From Alligator mississippiensis (taxonomy: Eukaryota; Chordata; Crocodylia; Alligatoridae), in NCBI RefSeq assembly GCF_030867095.1, contig NC_081830.1, positions 38,564,781 through 38,628,780 of the forward strand: 64,000 nt of DNA. Direction: 5' to 3'. Below, one piece after another: positions 13,051 through 25,518 of this stretch; the first letter of the stretch is position 1; every line of letters starts with the position of its first letter. A model generated the notes under the pieces. That model searched no databases. It saw nothing but the letters and a program-made list of their open reading frames with translations, and was not told the DNA's origin. Position numbers and translations under genes: made by a program.

Positions 13051-13978
13051 CTACCACATGACTTCAACACTACCTTTTTAATAGAACAGTAAGAGTACAA
13101 GTAAATGAAACGTATTAAAGCAGGAAGGGGCATGCCTGTAAGACAGGATTGGCATGAACCATGCCACTTGAGCACCAAATAACTTCCTTTTTTTCCTGAA
13201 AGACCAGATCAGACTAACGCAAGAGGTAGTGTTTTGGACTAAGACTCTTATTGGTTCATTCTGCATTGAGATCTGATGTTATTCTGTCAGCAAAACTGCT
13301 GTTTCTTATGAAACTTGTTTGTTTTTTAAAATCTGATTAGGGAAGTAACTGTCCAGCCTGCAGCAGTCTGTATCTGATCTAACAAGAGGTACTTTGTTTT
13401 CCTTTATCTCTCTCAGTCCCACCTTTAGTCCATTTATCACAGACCTTTGGAAAGTCAGTAATTCCTCCATACATCTTATTTAACTCGCCAGACACCCTGC
13501 AACAGGCTGCCATTTTTACATTCCTGAAGTGTTCCTTTGTTTCCATAAGTTGCAAATCTGGTGAAGCTTCCTCATGCCTAAAGCTTCCTGGTGGGCCCCT
13601 ACGAGGGAGCCTTACTTCCCTCCCAGTCTCTCTTGAGTGGCCCCCCCCAACTCTTGGGTTTCTAGAGGTCACTTTTTCTTGAAGCAAACTTGCCCAATTC
13701 TTCCTTACCCAGGTACAGGCCTTGAGGTACAGCCCCCACTAGGCCTGACTTTTCACTGCCTGCAGTTCTGTTAATTTGGAGGCACTGAGCCAATGGTTCC
13801 CTTTTAAGGCATGTGTTTAAAGAAAAAAGTCTTAAACAAAAGCAGGCTACCATCTCCTGCATGGGGATCTGCTGGGTCTAAGAATCTTGTGTCTCTCTAA
13901 GGTAGCATGAAAGACTTTGGAACAGATCCTTTAAGGTGCAATGGGTAGTTCTCCAGCATGTGATATACTGTAGAGAGA

Positions 13979-14012
13979 GAGTGTGTATGTGTGTGTGTGT
14001 GTGTGTGTGTAA
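13979..14012. repeat. (GT)n microsatellite
   Basis: GT run interrupted once by AT. Simple repeat, no gene content. Confidence 0.95.
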
Positions 14013-14826
14013 ATATGAACCCCTAACTTATGCCATGTACAACTCCAACTTTGAGGGCCACTTACAAGGTACACTTTCCAGTGGAGGGCTGCCACTAGTG
14101 GAATCTGATCTGATTGGATACAAGTCCTCAACATATCCTCCTTAATCTGTGCAGGCATGTGCACAGAGTAAAGATTCACAGTGCAACAAGGGTATGAGAT
14201 TCACTTTTACCTTTCAGTTTCTTTTTCATTTAATGAACTGGCTTAATTAAGAATAATGGTCAGCTACTGGTAGGCCGTTATCCTTGACAGGCCTCATTCA
14301 GCTTGAAAACTGCATGTTGCACACCCTTGTCACATTCTCAGAACTACATCTATGGATGTGCAAAGTGCCTAAAACTTATGTGCCTTTCTGCAAAACAAAT
14401 GGGCAAGGGCATAAAGTCCATTTTGATGGCATAAATTCCTTTGCGCTCCCTTCCTTAATATTTCAGGCAGTGTGTTGTGCCCGAGTTCCCCCTGTGCATT
14501 TTCTCTGTCTGTCTTCTCCAAAGAGTCTTACTCCAAAGGCTGGATGCCACTACCCTAAACTTAGAAGACTATGACAGTCAGTTTCTCACCTCTCTGAGCC
14601 CAGGTGCTTCTGTTTATGCACCCACATTTCCTTCCATAGTCTCTGGAGAAACCTATAATACTATACTGCCTACTGTTATTAACCTACCAGACAGCCTTAC
14701 TTAGCTTAAAAAACTTAAGCTTTGAATTCCCTAATTGTGTGGTGAATATATCATAACAGTGACCAACTGAGGGGTTTTTTTTGTTTTGTTTTGGTTTTTT
14801 TTGTTTTTACCTTTCTCTCCTTTCAG

Positions 14827-14974
14827 GTATGACTCTGGAAAGGATGGTTACATAGACTTAATGGAGCTGAAACTGATGATGGAGAAGCTGGGAGCCCCTC
14901 AGACGCACCTGGGCTTGAAGAACATGATTAAAGAAGTGGATGAAGACTTCGATGGCAAGCTCAGCTTCCGTGAG
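14827..14974 (+). CDS. EFHD1: EFHD1 exon 2: EF-hand pair
   Basis: EFHD1 (EF-hand domain family member D1, swiprosin-2, mitocalcin) is a Ca2+-binding protein of the inner mitochondrial membrane, linked to Ca2+-triggered mitochondrial flashes and neuronal differentiation. The 148-bp exon lies between a TTTCAG acceptor and a GAG|GTAGGG donor. Its first base completes a codon from exon 1; 49 full codons follow. The first EF-hand loop reads DSGKDGYIDLME (D1, D5, D9 and E12 present, G at position 3, as in the family). The linker is KLGAPQTHLGL. The second loop reads DEDFDGKLSFRE, with E12 as the last codon of the exon. DFDG (not DFDS) and the downstream exons favour EFHD1 over its paralogue EFHD2, and the neighbour GIGYF2 supports this. 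The amino-terminal exon is outside the window. Confidence 0.97.
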
Positions 14975-16674
14975 GTAGGGGTCAGCAAAGAAGCAAACTA
15001 TTTTAAGAAAAGGAATGAGAATCTGGTAGCCTGCTGCTTCTAGGTCCCATCTCTAAATTGGGTTCTTCCAGATCTTCTTTTTAATATGACCAAGGCACAT
15101 ACATTTGAAATGCTTCCATGTGACTTGCAGCTGTGGAGATATAATAAGATGCGAAGAGAAGCAGGCAAACTTTCTTGTATGAAGTAAGAGTAAGGTACTG
15201 TTGAATAACAGTTTGTGTGCTCTTGGTGTGAATGTAACCTGGTTCACTAAGCAAACAGATAGTTATTTTCTCCATTGGCTTCCATTTTAAAATGGTCTTA
15301 GATGTAGCCTTATGTAGGTAGTATTCCAAGAACCCTGTCTACCCTAAGAAAATACGTATTTTATAGTACTGCTACTGCTCCACTGAAGATGGGAAGGGCA
15401 GAGAATAATGTAATTAAGGCTCAAGTGACACCAGTTTGTCTAGTTTTTGCAATGCATGATGCAATGTTGACATTCTCTTAAACTACTATGATGAGACTGA
15501 GATGCTAGTACTGGCTCCCTTTTAAGATGCAAAGAAAGGACTCGGCTGGCAGGGGCGGGGTGAGTGGAATCTCTCTGAAACCTTTGCAGGATGTGCAAGC
15601 TTGCTAATTTCTGTCTACGGTTGTCTGTATCAGGTAGTTGCCAATCGTCCTGAGCTCAGTGGGGGTCATGATGACAAATGGAAACCTAATGATTTGGGTA
15701 GTTGATGTTGGCTCAGGAGAAGTTCTTTTCCTCCCCCCGCCCCCAATGCATCTAGTGCCACTTCTTAATGTGGTGACGGATGCAAGGTAGGTGCGGTGGA
15801 GCAAATGAATTAGGGGAAACCAGGAAATTTGTCTCTGGTCTATAAAGAAATAGAAGAGCTGCACTCCTGGTCTATATCCAATCTCGGTAGCATCCTGGCT
15901 CCTGTAACCTATTGTCTTGCCCTTGGCATAAGTTGCAAGAAACCTATCTTCTCCTGTACCAGTCACCAGAATTTCTGGTTTCATCTTTCTCCTGGTCTTC
16001 AAAAACTTTTGTAAAGCATTTGCATTTAATTGCTACAGGAATCTGCAATGCATAAAAAAAAATGGGGATGTTGAGTACACAAGGGATACAGTCTTTTGTA
16101 TCTTCAAAAGCCTATGATGATTGTCCTATCAACATCCCACTGAGAAGGCTTTCCTAGGTGGATCTAATGCAGGCTGAGAGCAGGTTCCTAAGAGTTTTGT
16201 TTCTAAAAGAGATGGTGCTCTTTCTACTGAATAACAGTCTTGCTCTGCCCACCTGCTTATCAAAGGGGATTTCTGTCATCACAACCAAATGACTGAACCC
16301 TTTGCTCTTTGGATGAGGAACTTTCAAATAAAGTGCCAGGGCAGTTCTAGCAGCCACTGAACAAGAGGGTGTATAAAAGAACAGGCAGCAGCTGAATGCT
16401 TGGAAGTGCTATATGCCAAGTGGGAAGAGGTTTGAGACCAAAGTGCAGACACTTGTTTGTTGTTAGACTGGCAAAAGGCATGAAAAGAGATCAGTACAGA
16501 TGAGGAAAGCAGCAGCTGTCAGAGCCATATTGTGGTATGTGTCCCAGCACATCTAGCGGAGTTCTTGCCTTCTGAAAATTATTCATCGTGTGCTGTGGTA
16601 GTACCAAGGAGCCCTAGTCTTTCATTTAATACAGGACAAGAGCAACTTGTTCATCATAGCAAGTTGCTATAATA

Positions 16675-16694
16675 AACAAGTTGAACAACTTGTT
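16675..16694. repeat. Short perfect palindrome
   Basis: AACAAGTTG and CAACTTGTT are perfect 9-bp arms around AA. Further CAACTTGTTCA/CAAGTTG copies lie just upstream (16643-16665), so the locus is a cluster of the same short motif on both strands. Confidence 0.6.
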
Positions 16695-19600
16695 CATAAA
16701 CACCCATCTAAGTGCTTTAGCATATTCACCATCCACATCGCTGTGAAAACTTCCTTGCTGATATTCTATTCATTAGCAGCCAACTAGTTTTATAATGTAA
16801 TATCTCAGAATGTTCCTGTGGCTATGACTGATATTTCAGCAGTGGTGTTGGTCCCTCTTATTGCAGGGAGGAAAAGTCTTTCTCAAATATGCAGTTAAAG
16901 AAACCTAGTGTGGTAGAAGGAAGCCAACATGATAAAGGCTCTTTTTATGTGAGGGTAGAAAATGTAAATGCTTCTGTCTATTCTTCTCTGGCTTTGAGGC
17001 TTTCCATAGATAAGTGCCATGTCGAATTCCCAGCACCACATCTAGTGCACCTGATATTTGAATATTGTTCCCAGTGCTGAACAAGTGTTCCTGCCATGAT
17101 TTAGAGGAAAAGATTTTTCTCAAGGAAAATAAAAGTTGTGCTTCAGATGACAGTCTCCTCAAGCAAGTGCTGGATTAACCTCAGCTGTGTAAGTGGCCTT
17201 CTTATTGGCCTGTTTTGAATGTCTACTAACTCAAGAGGTCAGGTTTCTGGATCCCCTCACCTAAGCAAATAGCTCTGCAGACCTCCTTCTCTCAGCATCG
17301 TGTTAGCCACTGAGCACAGTTTTGCTGGAGTGGACATTGTATCTTGAAATCAGTAGCATGCTTGTAAATCAACTTGTTGACTCAAAGCATGTGCTTGGAT
17401 ACTTGTGATACCAGCTGTAGCTTTGCTGTGAGAAATACAGTTGAGTAAGAACAGGTATCAGAAAAACTTGGAGCAGGTTTATTGCTGAGTCTAGCAAGTA
17501 GTGGTGGGGAAAAAACAAAAGACCGGAAAACCTGTAACGAAGACTGGGTCAGGGAAGAAAGCCTGCTTGTTCTTTAGATGAAATAGACTGCTCTGAGACT
17601 TCACCCATAAATGGAGCCACAGATCCTTCTGAACTATCCCAAGGAATATGATGGAGTAGGAAACATCCCTTCCCATGAACCTAGGTGAAACTAAGGGTGA
17701 GAATAAGAAATGGAAGCAGCCAGGAAGTTGTATGCATGAGACCTAGTTTTTGTCTGCTTTTGAACATTATCACCACTGTTTAAGTAGATCAGTTCAGGTT
17801 CATGTGAGGAGTGAAAGCTACTTCTTCCCTCCTGGCTCTGTAAGGTCCTTTCCTGCTGTTCCCGCTGTTTCCTGGCACTGTCGTCATAGTGCCAGCAGCA
17901 ACAGCCTATTCCCTCCTTCATCCAGCTGTTTCAACTGCACTAAGCTCTGCTGTCCCCTGTATGTTTGGTTTTAGGCTCATTCTGGGGATTTCTGCCAATA
18001 CGTGGCATATTGTGAACAGCAGCTGGTGCTGGTCCATTATGAAGCCAGGTGCAAAATGATGGCCAGGCAGGAAAAACTTAAAGTGGACACCCAATGAATT
18101 GCACAATAAAATAAGAAAAATCTTGCTGTAATAAAATTGCATGCTAGGCTTATCTATCTCAACAGGTATCCTAAGCTTGTATCCATATGTCGCCAGGCTC
18201 CCCCCATCTCTCTGCAAATGCACTTTGTTCTGTTTTTCTACATAATGCAGAAGAATCATTTCATTGAAGAATGCTCTGATTCCACCCCTGTTGCCAGTGG
18301 ATGATGCAATTGTGTCTTTGTACAGTCCTACTTCCCTTTTGTTTGTTGGCAATAAATATGTGGAAGGGAATTGAATTGACAGTCCTTTCTCCCAATTTTC
18401 ACTTGTTTCTTTAGCAACTAATTTTCCTTCAGTTCTTGGCAGGCTAGTACTCTAACTTAGCAACGAAATCTGAGATTCATTTGCAATCTTCAGTCCAAGT
18501 GTCCTCAGATTGTTGAGACTAGCCATCACAAATTTATCAGTTTCTCTGTCATTTGTGAGTTGGGTTTTTTCAAATAGAGCCTGTCTCTTCCCTTTTTTTA
18601 TCAGTTCATTGTTCCTATGCCCCACTTAATCCAATTTCTTGCCCCACAGAAAGCCTCTGTCTTTTTGAGGAGAATGGCTTATTTTATTACAAGGTGCCTG
18701 GTGCTGGCATTTGGAATGGTAAGGTACTGAAGCTGGAAATGAACAGAAGTTGCTAATTGGTACTTCAAGGGCTGGCTGTACTACTGATAGGCACAAATGT
18801 TTATTTCTAATTTTGGTGACCATTTCTGTGCCAAGGTAGGCTTAGAGTAGGAGAGGCTGCAGGAGCTGAACTTCCAGAGGATCTCATGAGAGATCATACA
18901 CGGAACAAAGCAAACTAACTTTGTTCCAGCCATAAGGTCCTGCACCTAGTCGTCATGTGTTGCTTTTTTCTGAACAGTAGCATGTCACAGGATATCATTA
19001 GCAGCTGTGAGACTGCCCCATAATCTGCCTTCCTCCTGTGCATTCTGTAGCTCATAACTCCTGAGCCAGAACAGGAGAATAAACTAATTCTCCATATGTA
19101 AATTACATACCATTATAGCCTGGCAGTTACTCATGTATGGAACTGGCTTCTTAGTGCAACTGAACTGTGTGCCTGTTAATAAAGCTGACTTGGACTCTTG
19201 ACCTTTTGTCAAGAGTCCATCAATAAATCATCAATTAACTCCACAAAATTCCTCTCCAAGACTAAAGTTTATGCAGCTTATGCTTAAAAAAAGCCTACTC
19301 TACAGTACTTAAGGTCTTAATCCACAGGCACCCAGTATAGCTAATAGTTGGAACAGTAGCACTTCACTCTGGGTAGATTTGGCATGCATGAAAATCTATT
19401 CCAGCATGCTCACGCCAGCTCTAGTAAAATGCTACATCTCTGATCTAGGTCATACGTCTGTTGCTTGCTCATGCACTCATAGCTTTTGATAGCATTGATT
19501 GTTGGTCACAAGGCCCACTGCCACCTCACTTCTCTCATTCACTGACTTCATGCAATATACAGTATACAATAAGCAGAGATTATAACAGTCATGCTTCTGA

Positions 19601-19964
19601 CAGTACACTCATTTCAGGTCATCAGATATCTCCACTTCCAGGTCTTAATGTAGCTTTGTGGAACAGGAGTATCTCTCCTAGACCTTGGATGAGCAGTGCA
19701 GGTGCTGAGCCAGGGGAAGTCATAAAGCAGTTGAAGTCCCTAATCGCATCAGTGGAATGGGGGCTGAGGAGTGCACTCTGCCATCCATGCTTCTTGGGAA
19801 CAGAGTGTTAGGCACTTCTTTCAGGTGCATAAAACAACCTGCCCCATATTCCTTAAGCTTGGCTACCATCCCATGAGATTTCTTGTTACCATATTTTTTT
19901 CCAAGAGGTAGGGTTAGTTCATAAACCACAACACAGAAAGGACCAGTACTTTTATTTCCTACAG

Positions 19965-20284
19965 CAGTGCTGTTCAAAGTGGTGGTCTGCGGACTGGTGC
20001 CGGTCCACGAGCCACTGGTTGCCGGTCTGCAGTGAGTTGCCAGGAAAGAAAGAAATATATTTTCAGAAGCATAACATTGATGTCATAGCACCACAGTTCG
20101 TACGTTCCAACACTCCAGGTGACATCACATCGTGCGAGGTAGGAAAGAGAAAGAAACAGCCAGTTGCGCGTTTGTGTAGCGCTGTTGCATGCAGTTGCTG
20201 CCACTGGCTGAACCAGGCACCGGTCCCTGGCCCACTGGAAAAAAAATTGCCGGTCTGTCACATCAGATAGTTTGAGAAGCATTG
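19965..20284. mobile_element. Non-autonomous hAT-like element, perfect TSD
   Basis: 320 bp. The ends CAGTGCTGTTCAAA and TTTGAGAAGCATTG are inverted repeats (12 of 14). A perfect 8-bp duplication TCCTACAG flanks it at 19957-19964 and 20285-20292. Subterminal GCCGGTC/GACCGGC-type motifs repeat on both sides (CTGGTGCCGGTCCACGAGCC left, GCACCGGTCCCTGGCCCAC right). A reverse-strand frame covers most of it, but no transposase or BED-finger motif is visible. The intact duplication suggests a younger insertion than most copies here. Confidence 0.88.
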
Positions 20285-20492
20285 TCCTACAGAATTTGGT
20301 AAGTAACTAGAAAGTAATAATAAATCCAAGGTAGTATGTATGTGATGATATAACGGCAGTGATGGACAAGAGTCTGTGTGTGGATGCTGGATAGAATTAC
20401 TCCTGAAACAATGTCTATTCCAAATGATGTGCATCTTCTATCCTGCATCAGTGCAGTCCCACCATTCCACATGGCTGTGTAGGTTTGGCCTC

Positions 20493-20700
20493 AGGGGTAG
20501 ATTTGTACCTTATAGACTAACCAAAGTAGATATGTATAGCATATGTTTTTGTGAGCTGAAGCTCATTTCATCAGCTACTGTGGCTGTAATATAAAAAAAA
20601 AAAAAAAAAAAATCTACTTTGGTTAGTCTGTGAAGTGCAAGTCTACCCTGCCTTCTACTTGACTTTAGACTAGCATGGCTTTAGACTAGCATGGCTCACT
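20493..20700. mobile_element. Inverted pair of Penelope-type tails around poly-A
   Basis: The left arm (about 20493-20531) contains AGACTAACCAAAGTAGA and the right arm (about 20613-20651) contains TCTACTTTGGTTAGTCT, its reverse complement. Between them are TTTTGTGAGCTGAAGCTCAT, CATCAGCTACTG and a poly-A run (20592-20611). A 16-bp unit, CTTTAGACTAGCATGG, is tandemly duplicated at 20663-20694. Penelope-like elements often carry such inverted or tandem end structures. The match to the element at 51220-53470 is by tail motifs only. Confidence 0.6.
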
Positions 20701-22493
20701 ACATCTCTCTGATATAGCTGTGACATGCTTCCCATTCTGGCTATGTCAGTCCCACATTCCTTTTAATTGATTGAAGTTGCTGAAAATGCAGCACTTAACT
20801 TTTTAATTTGTTTCCCTTTGCTTTAGCAGTCTGGCTTCCATAAGAGGCCTGATTTCCTAGTCTCAGGATGATTCATGTATGCTTGTACTCATGACTGGTC
20901 ATGCCTGGGTGTTTCCAGTCCCTCCCTGAGCTGTAGCTGCAGCAGACTTTAGGGCTGTCTTGCCTCCAGTGACCTTGCTAAATGCCAGGAAGTTGGACTT
21001 TTTGAGGGTGGAGTTGGAACAGCAGAGAGGAACAGCTGAGTAATACCAACAAAGCTAATGCTTCAGACAGCCTCAGAGACCCTGAGGGGGTATTTGTATT
21101 GGTCGGTGGGGAGGAGAGGACAAATCACAAATGAGTTTGAATAGTGTCAAAGGTCTTGTCATGTTGAAGATCTCATAATTTGAACTTTGACAAAGGTCTT
21201 GCTGGGTAGAGCAGCCCACTTGTACAGCTGACCATCATCTAACTTTTTAAATGTTTGCAGCGGGGGATGGGGGGGGAAATTTTCCCACAAAACAGCCTGC
21301 TGCCTTTTGCTGTGCCTCGTATAGACACATCAACAAGTCACAGGGCTGTTGTGCAATTCTTCTCCGGGTAAACTGACTCTGCTAGAGAACAGCCAGCGCT
21401 GTCGTCATCCCCCCACCCTTTCCCATGAGATGCTGTTCCCAAACTGCTGCACCTCCATCAGTTACTCAGTAACTCTTTGAAGTAAGAATGAAAAAATCTG
21501 CTTTGCCAGATGTGTTCCTGCTGAAAGGACTCTGATTACTGACAGCTTGGGAGTCTGCCGTCCTCTAGTGGAAGACTGTGAGTGCTGCACACAGCCAGAA
21601 ATAAATCTTTGGTGTTGGTGAAATTCATTCGTGCAGATGAGAAATATATCTACTTGTTGCTAAAGCCCTCTCCACATAGTAATTAAATGATACAGCAGGG
21701 CCTTGCACAGGTCCTTATACCAAAGAAACATTCACCCTCTGTCTTCAGGTTTTTGAATACTGTACCAAGTGTTAGAACCCCTGCTCAGGTGAGGGAAAGG
21801 CTGAAAACACAATGGTGAGATCTGTAGACCTACTTGCATCAGTATTTAACATGACTGATGTTCCCCTTTAGTTGCTTTTGTATTATAAACTTTGTGTTCA
21901 GAGGAGTAGAGCAGAGGTGAGATCCTCAACTGAACCTTGGGTGCACAGTGCTATGAGGAAAACTTTTAAGGTTTAGGTGTGTGTGTGGATAAATATAGAT
22001 GATGCATTTTGTTCCTTTTGTGAAGGGGAGAGAAGATGCTCTTCAGGTGTGGTAACAAGGCTGATTCTTACCACTAGAATACTTGGTGCTCTACTCTGAT
22101 GTCCTAATATATTAGGTGCTACATAAAGGTTTCAAAATTAATTTCTTTGTGGGCATTTGTATCACTGTTATCCTCAGCTGAAATTAAAATGTAGTTCTGC
22201 TGTGACTTCTGAAAGACATGTTGTAGCAACTCTCCTATATTTTTAATGGGCACAATAAAAGCAGCCACGCTTCTTGCAAATGGTAGCCAAGCAAGGTTGT
22301 AATCTTTAAGCTATATTTCAGTTTCAAGCTTAGTTATGATCTGGAGAACCCAGAGTAGCTCTGTCCTGCTACAGAATCACTAGCTTGCTTTCCACTCCAC
22401 CTTGCCACTGAAGCTTCCCCCACCCCCAGTTAACTTTTAAAAGGTTCTGCTTCCTGGTAGCCTTACAAGAGACAAATGCCAGATATGAGGACA

Positions 22494-22606
22494 CAGAGGC
22501 CTAGAGCTCAAAGATAGATTTAGACATCTAACTCCCATTGGAGTCACTGGGAGGTGAGCTCCTAAGTAGGAGTTAAACATCTAAATACCTTTGAGGATCT
22601 GGGCTT
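22494..22606. repeat. Fold-back repeat (TAGACATCTAACTCC family)
   Basis: TAGACATCTAACTCC (22521-22535) and GGAGTTAAACATCTA (about 22570-22584) are inverted arms with 12 of 15 matching, followed by TTTGAGGATCTGGGC. I recognise the layout as a common sauropsid hairpin repeat. It is short and non-coding. Confidence 0.6.
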
Positions 22607-23374
22607 TTCTGTGTTAAGGTGGGTACCTGAGTTTTGATAAGTGTAGCTTTGGCCTAAGATAGGGTGTCGGTACTCTGAAAGGGCATTCTAGTTGGTTTGG
22701 ACTATTATATGCATCTTGGACTGTGTAACCTCTTCCTGAGCTTGTGCAACTTCTCCTGGAATAGTGGCAAACACAGTTGTCTTCCAGTGCTCTGTTTGTC
22801 CCTCACATGTTCCTTTTCTTTGTCCTTTGGTACAGTGAGGCTTGCTTGGCTTACATGATACGGGTAGTTTTCATGGGAGTCATACTCTTCCAGGTCCCTC
22901 TAAAGCTTGTGCAATGTAAACAATTCTTTAATCCTATCTGGCTGATGTATACCTGGACCTGAGTTGCATTGCACTCCTCCCAACAAGGCTGAGATTGGGG
23001 TGGGGGTGTGTGTGTGCTTTGCTTCATATCTTTAGTAGGCTCTGTATGAGAGTGACCCTATTTATTCAAATGTGCCAGTTAGTGTTGTGCTCACAGGGCA
23101 GAGGGTAGTTGTACATGTAGCAGGCAAAGCACTGAAAGAGTTGGGCCCACCAGGCAATTGCAACAGCATGTTTCTTCCCCCAGTAGGCGTGCTAGGGGAA
23201 GGAAGCACTTGTCTTTCTCTGAACCCTTGTGATGCTTATTACTGTCTTCACTTGCATCTATGATGACCCTGAATGTAAGCCCACCCACACCTGTAATTAG
23301 ATTCTATACATGGAGAATGTATATACTTGTTATAATTTTCCAGGGGTATAGGTTGTAGCCATGTCAGTGTAAGG

Positions 23375-23450
23375 ACATAGGTAGACGAGGTTCTTTGGGT
23401 AAATCTGATATCTTTTATTAAACCAACTCAAATAATTATTGGGGGTTTAT
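23375..23450 (-). mobile_element. Interspersed repeat tail fragment
   Basis: GAGGTTCTTTGGGTAAATCT followed by GATATCTTTTATTAAACCAA is the reverse strand of the 3062-3165 unit. Just upstream, AGATTCTATACATGGAGAAT (from about 23299) matches part of the element at 36153-36697. Confidence 0.55.
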
Positions 23451-23454
23451 CTGT

Positions 23455-24070
23455 TAATTCATCCCCCTCCACTGCTGCAGGGGGTCAGGTAGTATGGGGA
23501 CAGGTGGGGAATTCGAGCAGCTTGTCCCCCTGCTTGTGCCTGCCACCTGCCTCCTCTCTCCCCCACCCCCACCCAGCCTTGGACCTCCCCTGCTCCTTCC
23601 CTCTGCCTCTGCTCCCCTTCCTCCCCCAGCCTCTGGTCCTTCCCTTCTCCTTCCTCCCCCACCCTTAACCTTGCTGGCAGGCTCCACCCCTGTTCAAGCC
23701 TGGGGCACTGAGCACAGCTCCATCTCTGCCTAGGTAGCAGCCTTGCAGGCCACCCACCACTACTATGGGGCTGTGCTCAAGGCCCCAGAGCTTGCTGGGA
23801 TGGAGCAAGCCTAGGGGTGGAGGGTGGGAGAGGGGCAGGTGAGGGGAACAGAGGCTCTATGTATTGGGAGGGATGGGGAGAAGAGCCTGGTTGCAGAGAT
23901 GGAGGGGAGGTGGGGAGGGAGGGCAGGCAACCTGGGGTCAGGACTGAGAGCTAGAGCCACAGCTGCAGCAGCCACACTACTACCCTCATTCGCAGTTCTA
24001 GGACAAGGGGCTTTTTTTCCCATGTAAAATGCAGGAGGGAGGGGTCAGGATCTCTGTCTAGAATGGAGTA
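23455..24070. repeat. GC-rich repeat block
   Basis: Pyrimidine-rich CCTCCCC/CCTTCC runs to about 23690, then GGGAGGTGGGGAGGGAGGGC-type purine runs. The end near 23995-24060 (GACAAGGGGCTTTTTTTCCC, ATGCAGGAGGGAGGGG) matches the end of the 36153-36697 element. It is probably one GC-rich non-autonomous transposon copy. Long frames on both strands are compositional and have no domain. Confidence 0.5.
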
Positions 24071-24572
24071 AGTGCAGTAATCATTGCTCATTTGGAGTTT
24101 ATTACTACTGCCTAGGCTATGGTCTGTGGGAAGCACCTCTCCCTTTCTCCAGAGGCTCCTGCTGTTGTCTAACGGCAAAGGACTGGAGTCAGCTTTTATT
24201 GCAAATTGTGGTTTTGTTTTTGCTTTCTCTTGGCAAGAAGTACAGATCAGGGTGCAAATTGAGGGGGAGCTCGGGGAGGGGCTGAGCCCCTTCATAGGAG
24301 TCTAGAGCCCCTCTGTAAGATTTGAAAAATGTCACTGGGGCAGGGGGCGGTCTCCGGTAGAATTAACAAGGTGAACTTGTTAATCAATGAACCAGTTTAA
24401 TTTTTTTTTTTTTTTTTTGCAGACCCTCCCAAGAATCAAAGTGTATTCAAACCCTGGTGCAGATCCTGACTCCTGACTTAATACATGTTTCTGCTTTTAT
24501 TTAGCTTATAGCTTAAGGGAAGCTTATACCTCAGTGATGAATTTCAGTGTTTTTTTTTTCCTTTCTTGTTAG

Positions 24573-24707
24573 TTCCTGCTAATTTTTCATAAGGCTGCAG
24601 CTGGAGAGCTTGAAGAAGACAGTGGGCTATTGACACTGGCAAAACTCTCAGAGATAGATGTCTCAACAGAGGGAGTTAAAGGAGCCAAGAACTTCTTTGA
24701 AGCTAAG
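24573..24707 (+). CDS. EFHD1: EFHD1 exon 3: post-EF-hand helix segment
   Basis: A 135-bp exon of exactly 45 codons, in phase 0 at both ends, between a poly-T/TTGTTAG acceptor and an AAG|GTATGG donor. It encodes FLLIFHKAAAGELEEDSG, then LAKLSEIDV and GVKGAKNFFEAK, which continue the second EF-hand helix into the ligand-mimic/SH3-like segment of the swiprosin family. FHKAAAGEL and AKNFFEAK fit EFHD1 (EFHD2 typically has FRKAAAGEL and AKSFFEAK). It joins in frame to the exon ending at 14974, so the splice junction divides SFRE|FLLIF. Confidence 0.97.
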
Positions 24708-24867
24708 GTATGGTGTGGTGATGAGGAAACTGAAAAAACTTGCTATGCAGTTCTTAGTCATTTCTTAAGTGTATTCTGGAAACTTCTGGGCACTGGAGAG
24801 TAGGTCAGCGTCACCAAGTGACTAAATCTGAAGGTTCACCAATGTGAGAAGCTGCAACTCTCTTTCC

Positions 24868-24904
<37 letters not shown>

Positions 24905-25518
24905 ACAAAAAAAACCACACAAAAAAAAAAGCCCTCTACTTCCTTGTCCTGGGTCATGCCACTTGATTAGATTTCTGAGTGCCTTCTGCCCCCCCCCCCC
25001 AGTTTTATTGTGCATATTCACTTCTCCTTCTGGGATGATTAAGTTATACTTTTTTTTTAACTAATGAAGGGAGAACACATGCCTTGATATGACTGGCCAA
25101 TATTGAATGTGTACTTTAAATCTTGTAACCTGCAAATTCAAGTAACATTTGGCTTTCTTTTCTATTCAACTCAAAATGACATAATTGCTAGTTTTGAAAT
25201 TTAAATTTCTTTCAAGGTGGGACTTGCATCTACTCATTCTCTTTTCTTCCAAACCCTCCCTCACCTTTTCCCCACCTCCCCCACATTAGCTCTGCTTAGT
25301 GGAAACTAATAAATGCTGCTATCCTTCCATTGATTTGAGAATAAACCTAAGCCAACAGGTCCATGTAAATATCTTCTGTAGTATCATTGATATTTGATTG
25401 AGCTCAGCACAGCATCTAATTAGGCAGCTGATGATCTGGCTCAAACTCCCAGTCTTTTGCTCGGCTCTTGTCTGAAATTCTTCTTTCCCCCTCCCCTCCC
25501 TCTGCTTTTATTTTCCAG
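24708..25518 (+). other. EFHD1: EFHD1 intron 3
   Basis: An 811-bp intron with a poly-A run at 24871-24902 and a poly-C run near 24990. The acceptor is the pyrimidine-rich CTTTTATTTTCCAG ending at 25518. Nothing else notable. Confidence 0.92.

Larger units (their letters stand above)
1..14826 (+). other. EFHD1: EFHD1 intron 1 (3' part)
   Basis: This stretch precedes the first visible EFHD1 exon, which opens after a polypyrimidine tract and CAG acceptor at 14826. No reading frame here resembles the EFHD1 amino-terminal exon, so that exon should lie upstream of the window. The content is non-coding, with interspersed repeats listed separately. Between them, roughly 1690-2890, 5790-6500, 6700-8390, 8600-10290, 10630-12950 and 13060-13970 show only ordinary A/T-rich intronic sequence with no feature I can support. 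A GC-rich block at about 660-1370 carries overlapping frames on both strands, but they have no domain and look compositional. Confidence 0.8.
14975..24572 (+). other. EFHD1: EFHD1 intron 2
   Basis: A 9.6-kb intron between the GTAGGG donor and the TTGTTAG acceptor. It holds the hAT-like element at 19965-20284, an inverted Penelope-type pair at 20493-20700, a fold-back repeat at 22494-22606 and a GC-rich repeat at 23455-24070. From 15000 to 19960, and from 20710 to 22490, I see unremarkable intronic sequence with scattered short palindromes (for example 16675-16694) and no supportable gene. Confidence 0.9.

Noticed and set aside
14786-15043. Reading frame extending past both edges of EFHD1 exon 2
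   Set aside because: The extra residues are intronic. The acceptor at 14826 and donor at 14975 define the exon, and the neighbouring exons join in frame.
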